This document shows positions 24,849-32,107 of a stretch of 32,107 nt of DNA, one piece after another. The position numbers were made by a program, and so were the translations under genes. The notes under the pieces are model-generated. The model saw only the letters and a program-made list of their open reading frames with translations, did not search any database and was not told where the DNA came from. The stretch comes from CAZVIK01 sp964627045. GTDB lineage: Bacteria > Acidobacteriota > Terriglobia > Bryobacterales > Bryobacteraceae. Location: positions 1-32,107 of the forward strand of contig CAZVIK010000021.1 in NCBI GenBank assembly GCA_964627045.1, given 5' to 3'. How positions within the stretch are numbered: the stretch's first letter is position 1; each line of letters opens with the position of its first letter.

Positions 24849-27800
24849 TCAGAACCTCACCCTCAGCGACGTCTGGATGGTCCGCATGGGCCCGGCCGCC
24901 GTCGGCAGGCCGAACTGGGCGCTGCTGATCATCGTGTGCCACGCCGAAAAGACCGGATGGTTCAGAGCGTTGCTGGCATCGATGCGAAGGTCGGCGTTCA
25001 AGCGGTCGCCCCAGCGGAGGGTGCGCCCGGCCGAAGCGTTCACGCTGAATTGCGAGGGCCCGGTGATCGAGTTCCGCCCGGCGTTCCCCCACTCGCCCGC
25101 GCCCGGCATCGCATAGGCCGCCGGGTTCAAATGAAGACCGGGTGGCGCCTGATAAGGATCGGCGCCGGTGTAGTTGGCGCGAATGCTGCCGGTGACCCCG
25201 GTACCGCTCACCACCATCATCGACGCCGGTGTTAGCGGAAGCCCCGTTCCGAAGTTGACTTGCGCGGCGACGGTCCACTCGCGCAGCAGGGCACTCGCCG
25301 GACCCGCCGCCAGGAACCCTCCCAGTCCCCCGCCAGTGGTGTACTGCGCCTGGACAACCACCGCGTGACGCTGGTCGAAATTCGAGCGCGCACGCTCGGC
25401 GCTCAGGTTGCGCCAATCCTGAGCGATCAGGAAGCCGCTCCCGCCGAGCGCTGCGTTATCGATACTCTTGGCCCAGGTGTAGTGCGCCTCGGCCGTGAAG
25501 CCGCGCCGCAACCGCCGGCGCAATTGGACGGTCCCGGCATGGCGTGTCGAATTGCCGTTGGAAACCATGTAAGTGAAGCCGCGCGGGCAGGCGGGGCATG
25601 GGTCCGCCGCCCCGGCGGGAAACGTGTTCGGCAGGAACTGTTGCACGCTCCGCGTCCCTTTAATCCCGACATAGGTGGCCACCACCTGCAAGCCCAGCCG
25701 GAGATCGCGCTGCAACGACACCTGCCAGTTGTGAGCGTAGCCGGAGCGGAAGCGCGGGTCGACCCCGAACGTCGTGGCGAGAGCTTGCGGCGGGCTTTGG
25801 AACGCATCGGCCAGCGTGAGCCGCCGGGTGGAGTTGGCCGCCAGGCGCCGTGCGCTGGATAGCGGAGCCTGCTGTGCCATCTGGTTGGCGATGGATACGT
25901 ATTGCGGCTTGTCGAAATAGACGCCGTAGCCGCCGCGCACCACCATCGTCGAGGCCGGCAGCGGCTTCCAGGCGAATCCGATGCGGGGAGCGACGTTGTT
26001 CCGGTCGGGCCGCATCAGCGCTCCGGCCGATCTCTCGATGACCGGCTCGACCGAGGCGAAATCCCCCGATACGGCGAGATTGACCAACCGGCCGTAGCGC
26101 TCCCGGATCGGGGAATCGTACTCGTAACGAACGCCCAGCGTGAGAGAAAGCCCCGAACGGAAGCGCCAGTCGTCGGAGACGTAAGCCGCCCAGGAGTTCG
26201 CCCGGAAGTACTTGTCGGCGTTGCCGAAGGCGATCGACGCTGTGTCGGGAAGCCCCAAAAGAAAGCCCGCCAGGTCCGACCCGGCGACGCCGCCGGTAAA
26301 CGCGAAGGTCCCGCGCGCGTCCCGTTGCGATAGAAGATTCCACTGCTGGCGCCGGTATTCGGCGCCGCTGGTGACGGCGTGCCCGCGATGACTACGGAAC
26401 ACTTCGACCGAGGCGCCCTTGGTTTGACCGGCCTGCGACGCGTAGGCCGCCTCTCCAAGCGGGGCGGTTCCGCCAGCGAAACTCAACGCCGGGGGGCCCC
26501 AGTTCAGCGGATCTTGGTTGTTCCCGGCGATGCCCGCGGCGCCGGACACGTTGAAACGCCCGGCGAAGTAGGGGACGTTGCGCGAGGCGTCGCGATTGAA
26601 CTGCGCGCCCAGATTCACGTATAGAACGGAGCTGAAATTGTGACGCCAGTTGACGGTGGAAGCGCTGGCGAGCTGGCGCGAAGTGCTCAGAAAACCGAAC
26701 AAGCTCGAATCGGCGGTTCGGGTGCTCTGTAATTGCAGCGTCCCCAACAGGTTGTCTTTGCGCCCGACTTGCCGGCCCACGCGGAATTGGAGGCTGTCGC
26801 GGTGCAGGCTGGCGGCCACGGGCGTCTGGAAGTTGTAGCGTGCGGCGGCGTCGAAATTCGGCAGCGGGTAGAGTGCCAGCAGCGCCAGTGCCTGCGCGCT
26901 GATGCGCGATGCCGGAATCCAGCCGCCGGGAAAGGGTTGGCCGGTCTCCGGGTCCAGCGGCGTGACCGGCGCACCAAGGGGCGTAGCCGTTGCGGAGAGA
27001 TCGCCGCTTCGTTCGGCCTGCGTGGGCATCAGCGCCGATTGCGCTGTCACGTCCCCATTTCGTGTGCGCTGGTAAGTGAGCGTGAATTGAGGTCCGTTTC
27101 GCACCAGACCGGGAATCTGGATGGGCCCGCCGATCGCCGCCATCAAGGTCAGCTTGCTGTAGTCGGGGCGCGGCGTCCGCTGCCCGGTGAGCGAGAACGG
27201 GCGGGCGTCCAGCGCCGAGTGGTCCAACATCAGGCCGAGGTTGCCGTTGTAGCGCCACCGTCCGGGCGTTCGGTTGTTGCCGAAGGCCGGAAGCTGCCGG
27301 AACGGCGAACTGGCGGCGTTGTTCACGCTTCCGTTGACCAGGAGACCGTCGGCGGCGCGGCGGGCCACTTCGGCGGAAATCTCCGCTTCGGCCACCGACG
27401 CTCCCGCCTCGCTCAATTCGGCCCGCTGAAACCCGGAGGCGGTGTTGGTCGGGGCCGGCATGGCTATGCTTGACGGGCGCCGGATTTCCGCCCGCGGGGC
27501 TTCGCCGGTTCGCACCTCGGCCGGCGTGCCCGATGCCGCGATTTCCGTCATCGGCAGGATCTTCAGGCTCCACTCGGCCGGCCCCGGCACGGAGACCTCG
27601 CGTTCAACGGGTTCGAAGCCGCGCATCTCCACCCGAACGATCCAAAGCCCGTCGGGCAGATCGGCGAATACGTAGGTTCCTTGTAGGTCGGTCAGGGTTG
27701 AGTGGGTCTTGTCATTCTGCCGCGCTGTGACGGTGGCCCCGGGAACGGGCCCCGTGCCGAGCCGGACGACGCCCCGGTGTTCACCGCCCAGCAACAGACC

Positions 27801-27857
27801 GGCGGCCAACAGCGCGCTGAGCACACGACACCCCTGAAAACCGAACATGGCCAACAT
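24849..27857 (-). CDS. TonB-dependent-receptor/Oar-like outer-membrane protein with carboxypeptidase-regulatory domain
   Basis: This 1002-residue protein has a signal peptide (residues 1-24). A CarboxypepD-regulatory-like beta sandwich spans about 27-100 (PVPGATVTARQNDKTHSTLTDLQG). The rest is a long beta-barrel of the Oar/TonB type seen in great number in acidobacteria, with segments such as WAAYVSDDWRFRSGLSLTLGVRYEYDSP and RGGYGVYFDKPQ, ending in Phe (RVRF) as outer-membrane barrels do. It should import or secrete a large or complex substrate. I do not see a TonB box. ATG 27857 lacks a ribosome site; ATG 27848 is an alternative. It is the first gene of a two-gene operon with the VWA protein and is divergent from the aldo/keto reductase. 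Confidence 0.88.
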   Translation of the reverse strand: MLAMFGFQGCRVLSALLAAGLLLGGEHRGVVRLGTGPVPGATVTARQNDKTHSTLTDLQGTYVFADLPDGLWIVRVEMRGFEPVEREVSVPGPAEWSLKILPMTEIAASGTPAEVRTGEAPRAEIRRPSSIAMPAPTNTASGFQRAELSEAGASVAEAEISAEVARRAADGLLVNGSVNNAASSPFRQLPAFGNNRTPGRWRYNGNLGLMLDHSALDARPFSLTGQRTPRPDYSKLTLMAAIGGPIQIPGLVRNGPQFTLTYQRTRNGDVTAQSALMPTQAERSGDLSATATPLGAPVTPLDPETGQPFPGGWIPASRISAQALALLALYPLPNFDAAARYNFQTPVAASLHRDSLQFRVGRQVGRKDNLLGTLQLQSTRTADSSLFGFLSTSRQLASASTVNWRHNFSSVLYVNLGAQFNRDASRNVPYFAGRFNVSGAAGIAGNNQDPLNWGPPALSFAGGTAPLGEAAYASQAGQTKGASVEVFRSHRGHAVTSGAEYRRQQWNLLSQRDARGTFAFTGGVAGSDLAGFLLGLPDTASIAFGNADKYFRANSWAAYVSDDWRFRSGLSLTLGVRYEYDSPIRERYGRLVNLAVSGDFASVEPVIERSAGALMRPDRNNVAPRIGFAWKPLPASTMVVRGGYGVYFDKPQYVSIANQMAQQAPLSSARRLAANSTRRLTLADAFQSPPQALATTFGVDPRFRSGYAHNWQVSLQRDLRLGLQVVATYVGIKGTRSVQQFLPNTFPAGAADPCPACPRGFTYMVSNGNSTRHAGTVQLRRRLRRGFTAEAHYTWAKSIDNAALGGSGFLIAQDWRNLSAERARSNFDQRHAVVVQAQYTTGGGLGGFLAAGPASALLREWTVAAQVNFGTGLPLTPASMMVVSGTGVTGSIRANYTGADPYQAPPGLHLNPAAYAMPGAGEWGNAGRNSITGPSQFSVNASAGRTLRWGDRLNADLRIDASNALNHPVFSAWHTMISSAQFGLPTAAGPMRTIQTSLRVRF

Positions 27858-27990
27858 CCATTATCTGATTACGCAGCCAATACCCAGAGGTTCCCACCGA
27901 GGACCAGCGGGCCCCCAAAAATCTTGTGATCGACTCCCGCCGGGCGCATATCAGCGGCTTCGACCGGACCGCAAGCCTACTCCGCCGCCC

Positions 27991-27999
27991 TGATACACT
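27991..27999 (+). promoter_or_regulatory. Extended -10 candidate for the aldo/keto reductase
   Basis: TG (27991-27992), one base, then TACACT (27994-27999) resembles an extended -10 element without a recognisable -35. A start near 28006 would leave a short leader that includes the GGGAGGG ribosome site. Confidence 0.3.
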
Positions 28000-28019
28000 C
28001 CTATTCTTAGGGAGGGTCG

Positions 28020-29159
28020 ATGTTCACGAACTCGTCACGCAGGGATTTCATCGCCGGCGGCCTGGCGCTGCCGGCAACCGCCGCGGTCTCATCGGCGGCG
28101 GGTCGGCTCGGGGCGGCCACGGCTCCAGCCCGGCGGCCGCTCGGCCGGACCGGCCTCCAGTTACCGGTGGTCAGCTTCGGGTGCATGATCACTTCCGACC
28201 CAAGCGTCGTCGAACGCGCCATCGACGCTGGCGTCACTCACTTCGACACCGCGCGAGCCTACCAGAATGGCAACAACGAGCGCATGGTCGGAGCCGCCAT
28301 CCGCGGCAAGCGCGACAAGTTGGTCCTTTCGACCAAGTCCCAGGCCCGCAGGGCTCGCGAAGCCCTGGCCGATCTTGACACGAGCCTGAAGAGCCTGGGC
28401 ACGGACCACGTGGACATCTGGTACATGCATTCGGTCGACGATCCCAAAGAGATCTCCGATGCGATGCTGGGGGCATGGGAGAACGCCAAGAAGCAGGGCA
28501 AGATCCGCCACATCGGCATCAGCACGCATTTCCCGAATCTCATGGCCGACCGCATCATCCAGGCAGGCAAGTTCGAAGTCGTACTGAGCACCTACAACTT
28601 CACCATCGGCACCAACAGCGATGCGGCCTTCGCCAGGTTGAACAAAGCCGGGATCGGATTGGTCGCCATGAAGGTGATGGCCCCGGCGGCGCGCGAGTAC
28701 GGATTCAAGGCCGACCGTTCGGGACGGATCGACCGGCCCGGCGGACCGCTGGCGGCGCTGAAGTGGGCCTTGCGGAACGAGCGGATCACCACCGCCATCC
28801 CCAGTATGGTGGACATGGATCAACTGGAGACCAATCTGCGCGCGCTCACCGAGCCCTTCACGCCCGATGATGCCAAGATCCTGGCGCGCCTGGACGAGGA
28901 GATCCGGCCGCTCTATTGCCGCATGTGCAACGAATGCGCCGGGCAGTGCCCCAACGGAGCGCGCATCCCCGAAACCCTGCGCTACCTGGCGTACGCCGAT
29001 TTCTACGGCCAGTACGCTCTCGGCCGCGAGCACTTCCTTGCTCTATCGGCCGAAGCGCGGCAGGTTCGCTGCGCGGATTGCGGCTCCTGCGCCGTGCGGT
29101 GCCCGAACGGAGTGGGTATCGCCGCTCGCATGGCCAAGGCGCAGGAATGGTTCGCGTGA
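28020..29159 (+). CDS. Tat-exported aldo/keto reductase with C-terminal 2x[4Fe-4S] ferredoxin-like domain
   Basis: This 379-residue protein has a twin-arginine signal (SRRDFIAGG, residues 6-14). An aldo/keto-reductase barrel spans about 38-290: GRTGLQLPVVSFG, THFDTARAYQNGNNE with the active-site Asp and Tyr, and HIGISTH. It ends in two CxxCxxCxxxCP clusters (CRMCNECAGQCPNG and CADCGSCAVRCPNG). Such fusions are common in acidobacteria, planctomycetes and relatives and may move electrons between a carbonyl substrate and an iron-sulfur chain. ATG 28020 has GGGAGGG upstream. A NIPSNAP gene, also with an RR signal, follows 121 bases later. The substrate is unknown. Confidence 0.93.
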   Translation: MFTNSSRRDFIAGGLALPATAAVSSAAGRLGAATAPARRPLGRTGLQLPVVSFGCMITSDPSVVERAIDAGVTHFDTARAYQNGNNERMVGAAIRGKRDKLVLSTKSQARRAREALADLDTSLKSLGTDHVDIWYMHSVDDPKEISDAMLGAWENAKKQGKIRHIGISTHFPNLMADRIIQAGKFEVVLSTYNFTIGTNSDAAFARLNKAGIGLVAMKVMAPAAREYGFKADRSGRIDRPGGPLAALKWALRNERITTAIPSMVDMDQLETNLRALTEPFTPDDAKILARLDEEIRPLYCRMCNECAGQCPNGARIPETLRYLAYADFYGQYALGREHFLALSAEARQVRCADCGSCAVRCPNGVGIAARMAKAQEWFA

Positions 29160-29261
29160 AGCGAGCCCCAATTCCATCCGTGGCGCGGGCGGCGGCGGCA
29201 TGCCATCGCACGCGCGCCGCGTGAGGCGGATTCCTGCGCGGTAGCCCACCGCGGGCGGTTC

Positions 29262-29270
29262 TGATATAAA
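29262..29270 (+). promoter_or_regulatory. Extended -10 candidate upstream of the NIPSNAP gene
   Basis: TG (29262-29263), one base, then TATAAA (29265-29270) is a near-consensus extended -10; no -35 is visible. A start about 7 bases downstream would fall almost on the ATG at 29281, making the mRNA nearly leaderless. If transcription instead runs through from the aldo/keto reductase, the TGGAG at 29271-29275 would serve as ribosome site. Confidence 0.35.
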
Positions 29271-29280
29271 TGGAGACCGT

Positions 29281-30054
29281 ATGAATCGACGCAGCTTCGT
29301 TTCCCTCTCTACGGCCGCGGGCCTGACCGGCGCGGCCTCCGCCGCGACATCGAAGAACTCCCTGTTTCATCTCCAGTACTACTACATGCGGCAAACCAAC
29401 CAGACCCCTCGCACTCAGAAGTTCCTGAGCGAGGTTTGGCTGCCCGCCGCGCGGCGCGCCGGTATCGGGCCGATCGGCATTTTCAGCCCGGCGATCGGGC
29501 TGAACTCTCCCTACCATCTGGTGGTGACGAGCTACCCGTCCTATGCGGCTCTGGAAGCCGTTTCCGACCAGTTCTCCAACGACAAGGAGTTCGTCAAGGG
29601 ATTCGAGGAGTACCACTCGATTGCCGACCCGCCCTACATGCGGCTGGAAAGCGAACTGCTGCGCGCTTTCGACGGATCTCCCACGATGGAGGTGCCGCCC
29701 ACCGATCCCAAGCGTCCGGCGCGCGTGTTCGAACTGCGCACCTACGAATCGTTGACCGAGGTCTCGGTGCGCCGCAAGGCCAAGATGTTCGACGATGGCG
29801 AGGCGCGCATCTTCCGCAAGGTCGGCATGGCGACCATCTTCTTCGGCATTGCCGTGATCGGCTCCAGCATGCCGAAGCTCACCTACATGGTGGCCTACGA
29901 CGATATGGCCGCGCGCGAAAAGGCCTGGAGCGCTTTCGGAGCGGACCCCGAATGGGCCGTCCTCAGCAAACAGCCCGGCCTCAGCAACGCCGAACTGGTC
30001 TGCAACGTAAGCAACACCATCTTGAGACCGCTGGCCTTCAGCCCCATCCGCTGA
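29281..30054 (+). CDS. Tat-type signal, NIPSNAP family protein
   Basis: The protein has 257 residues. The N-terminus NRRSFVSLSTAAGLTGAASA is a twin-arginine-like export signal. Two NIPSNAP-like ferredoxin-fold halves follow: LFHLQYYYMRQTNQTPR (about 28-44) with its partner region, and RVFELRTYESL (about 148-158) ending in LTYMVAYDDMAAREKAWSAFGADPEW. The NIPSNAP fold is a dimeric alpha/beta barrel related to ABM monooxygenases; bacterial exported members have no assigned function. It follows the Tat-exported aldo/keto reductase on the same strand. It converges with the ABC permease gene (22 bases between stops). Confidence 0.9.
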   Translation: MNRRSFVSLSTAAGLTGAASAATSKNSLFHLQYYYMRQTNQTPRTQKFLSEVWLPAARRAGIGPIGIFSPAIGLNSPYHLVVTSYPSYAALEAVSDQFSNDKEFVKGFEEYHSIADPPYMRLESELLRAFDGSPTMEVPPTDPKRPARVFELRTYESLTEVSVRRKAKMFDDGEARIFRKVGMATIFFGIAVIGSSMPKLTYMVAYDDMAAREKAWSAFGADPEWAVLSKQPGLSNAELVCNVSNTILRPLAFSPIR

Positions 30055-30076
30055 CAGGCGCTGATTGTCTCAGGCG

Positions 30077-32107
30077 CTACTCGTCGCGCAGCACGGCGGC
30101 CGGCGCCACCCGTGTGGCCCGCCATGCTGGAACGGCGCAGGCGGCCAGTGCCACCAGAAGCAGGAGTGCGGCCACGAGAAGGTAAGACACGCCGTCGCGC
30201 GAGTTGACATCCTCCAGGCCGGACCCGATCGACCGCAAAAGGGGCGCCACGCCAAAGGTCGCCGGCAGCCCCACCGCCAACCCCACCGCGGCCAAGGTCA
30301 TCCCGCCGGCGAGCATCCTTCCGAACACATTCCGGGAAGTGGCCCCGAGCGCCAGGCGGATGCCCATCTCGCGGAGACGCTGCGACGAGATGTACGCCAT
30401 CACCCCATAAGTGCCCACCGCTGCCAGGACCAGAGCCACGACCGCCAGCAACCCGAGCACCTGCGTCGTCGCGCGCCCCCCGGCCATGCGGTCGCCGAGC
30501 GTCCGTTCCACCGATTCCATCCGGAACAGCGGCTGCTCCGGATCGACCTGCCGGACCGCCGAGCGCATCGCCCCGGCGGCGTTCTCCGCCGCGCCCCGCG
30601 CGCGCGCTACCAGCATCATGTTCCGGGCTCGCGACTGCCGGTGCGGACGGTAGAACTCCGGCCGCGGCGGATCGCTCAGGTTCGTGTGCCGCACGTCCTG
30701 GACCATCCCGACCACCGTCACCCACGGCGCGTCTTCGCCGCCACTGCGCAAGCGCCTCCCGGCGGGGTCCGCCACGCCCGGCCAGTAGCGTTGCGCAAAG
30801 GCGCGGTTCACGATGGCGACATTCGGGCGGTCCGCCGTGTCGTCGGCGGTGAAGTCGCGTCCAGCGAGCAGCGGAATCCGCATCGTGCGGAAGTAGCCGG
30901 GGCTCACGATCATAAACCCGGCGACATTATCGCGCGTGGCGACGGTTTCGCCCTCGACGTGCACCTGCGAATAACTGTTGTTTCCGCCGAGCGGCAGAGT
31001 CTGCACCAGAGCCGCGGATTCCACGCTCCCGTCTCGGCGAAGGCCGTCGAGCGCGCTTGAGTAGAACGCGGCCACCTGTGCGTCTTCCGGATATCGCGCC
31101 GCCGGAAGCAGCACGTTAGCCGCGAGGAGTCCCGACTTGTCGAAGCCCGGGTCCGTGCGTAGTTGCTGCGTGAGGCTGCGCGTCATAAGGGTCGTCGCGG
31201 CCACCAATACCAGTGCGAGCGCCATCTCACCTACCACCAGCGACTTGAGCAACCGGTGCCGCCCGCCGGATGAACCGCGGCTGGCCTCCTGCAACGAACG
31301 CGCGAGGTCTCCCCGGGTCAACTGCCATGCAGGAATCAGGCCGAACAGGAGGCCGGTTGCCAGGGTCAGGCCGAGGCCGAACAGCAGGGTGTTCCAATCC
31401 AGGGCGGCTCTTTGCAGCAACTCCATATCGGGCGGAGCTATTCGCTTCAGTAGCGGGATCGTCCAGATGGCCGACAGCACCCCGAACATCCCGCCAAGAG
31501 CCGCCAGCAGCAGGCTCTCGGCCAATTGCAGCCCCACCAGTGAGCCGCGTCCGGCGCCGAGGGACGCGCGGATGGCCAGTTCCCGCCCCCGGCTCGATCC
31601 GCGTGCCAGCAAGAGGCTGGCCACATTGGCGCACGCGATCAGCAGGACGAACCCCGTCGCCCCCAACATGGTCCCGGCGGCGGCTCGGGCTCCGCTTCCC
31701 ATGACCTCATCGGCCAGCGGCCGAACCGCGCCCCGCCACCCCAGGCCGGACTTGGGGTCTTCCTTCTCGACGCGCGCCGAAATCGCCCTGACCTCTTCAC
31801 CCGCGCGCTCTGGGGTGACGCCGGTTCTCAATCGCCCGACCGCGCGGAGCCCCCGCGAGCCGCGGACCCGCTGCGGCGCGGCCAGTGAAAGCGGCGTCCA
31901 GACGTCGCGCCGCTCGAACAGGTACTGAAAGCCCGCGGGCATCACTCCGACAACGGTGTAATTGCGGCCGTCGAGCCGGATCTCGCTGCCCAATACCGTG
32001 GGCGCGCCTTGGAACGTTCCTTGCCAGAGTTCGTGCGAGAGGATCGCGACGCGCGATTCCGTTTCGGGCCCCTCGGCTTCGGTGAAGGACCTCCCCAACG
32101 CCGGCTG
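30077..32107 (-). CDS. ABC transporter permease, MacB/FtsX type (acidobacterial duplicated orphan permease), 5' end outside window
   Basis: At least 677 residues are present; the frame runs off the right edge (the first residues read QPALGRSFTEAEG), so the true start and first membrane helix lie beyond. Two MacB-type periplasmic core and FtsX units are visible. Unit one has ILSHELWQGTFQGAP, VVGVMPAGFQ and then helices (GFVLLIACANVASLLLARG, LLLAALGGMFGVLSAIW, LATGLLFGLIPAW). Unit two begins with LVVGEMALALVLVAATTLMTR, has SPGYFRTMRIPLLAGRDF and ends with three helices and PAWRATRVAPAAVLRDE. This duplicated arrangement is the family found in high copy in Solibacter. No ATPase gene lies in the window. 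The substrate is unknown. Confidence 0.93.
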   Translation of the reverse strand, partial: QPALGRSFTEAEGPETESRVAILSHELWQGTFQGAPTVLGSEIRLDGRNYTVVGVMPAGFQYLFERRDVWTPLSLAAPQRVRGSRGLRAVGRLRTGVTPERAGEEVRAISARVEKEDPKSGLGWRGAVRPLADEVMGSGARAAAGTMLGATGFVLLIACANVASLLLARGSSRGRELAIRASLGAGRGSLVGLQLAESLLLAALGGMFGVLSAIWTIPLLKRIAPPDMELLQRAALDWNTLLFGLGLTLATGLLFGLIPAWQLTRGDLARSLQEASRGSSGGRHRLLKSLVVGEMALALVLVAATTLMTRSLTQQLRTDPGFDKSGLLAANVLLPAARYPEDAQVAAFYSSALDGLRRDGSVESAALVQTLPLGGNNSYSQVHVEGETVATRDNVAGFMIVSPGYFRTMRIPLLAGRDFTADDTADRPNVAIVNRAFAQRYWPGVADPAGRRLRSGGEDAPWVTVVGMVQDVRHTNLSDPPRPEFYRPHRQSRARNMMLVARARGAAENAAGAMRSAVRQVDPEQPLFRMESVERTLGDRMAGGRATTQVLGLLAVVALVLAAVGTYGVMAYISSQRLREMGIRLALGATSRNVFGRMLAGGMTLAAVGLAVGLPATFGVAPLLRSIGSGLEDVNSRDGVSYLLVAALLLLVALAACAVPAWRATRVAPAAVLRDE

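Noticed and set aside
30055..30079. Direct repeat CAGGCGCT twice between two convergent stops
   Set aside because: An eight-base repeat with no further structure; likely chance.

Overview
The window looks like a chromosomal piece of an uncultivated soil Acidobacterium, most likely of the Solibacter/Bryobacter (Bryobacterales) kind. Three gene families typical of acidobacteria point that way: a TIGR03435 'soil-associated' protein (21619-22755), a VWFA-related secreted protein paired with a carboxypeptidase-regulatory/TonB-type outer-membrane receptor (22774-27857), and a MacB/FtsX-type 'acidobacterial duplicated orphan permease' (30077 to the right edge). The DNA is GC-rich, with many GTG/TTG starts. 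The first about 51 bases carry an Illumina read-2 adapter (18-51), so the left edge is an assembly end, not biology.

Left part (158-12243): ribH-nusB run leftward, divergent from lepA. Next to lepA is a very small bacterial microcompartment (BMC) locus. It has one PduA/EutM-like hexameric shell protein and a CoA-acylating aldehyde dehydrogenase with an unusual 150-residue tail, followed by an unrecognised 165-residue protein translationally coupled to the dehydrogenase, and then recJ. Two tandem hairpins, the second followed by a T-tract, lie between shell gene and enzyme gene and could set their ratio. After recJ come thiC, an LsrG/YgiN-like monooxygenase with an iron-type alcohol dehydrogenase, a stand-alone RsbRD-N-like sensor domain, a guanine-deaminase-like enzyme and a YihY membrane protein. 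A 340-base gap without a credible gene follows.

Middle (12584-18720): a zinc alcohol dehydrogenase converges on a leftward block. That block holds a secreted SLH/chitobiase-C/metallo-beta-lactamase/cadherin-like protein, a fused shikimate kinase-dehydroquinate synthase (aroK-aroB) cut short by an in-frame TAG with 32 still-readable codons behind it, and a secreted HSL-type hydrolase.

Right part (18963-32107): mostly exported proteins. There is an orphan TAXI-type solute-binding protein with two CxxC motifs, a second secreted alpha/beta hydrolase, the TIGR03435 protein, the VWA/receptor pair, a Tat-exported ferredoxin-type aldo/keto reductase, a Tat-type NIPSNAP protein and the ABC permease. 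A good sigma70-like promoter and a 10-bp inverted repeat sit in the divergent space between the HSL hydrolase and the TAXI gene. I saw no rRNA, tRNA, CRISPR array, transposase or phage gene.
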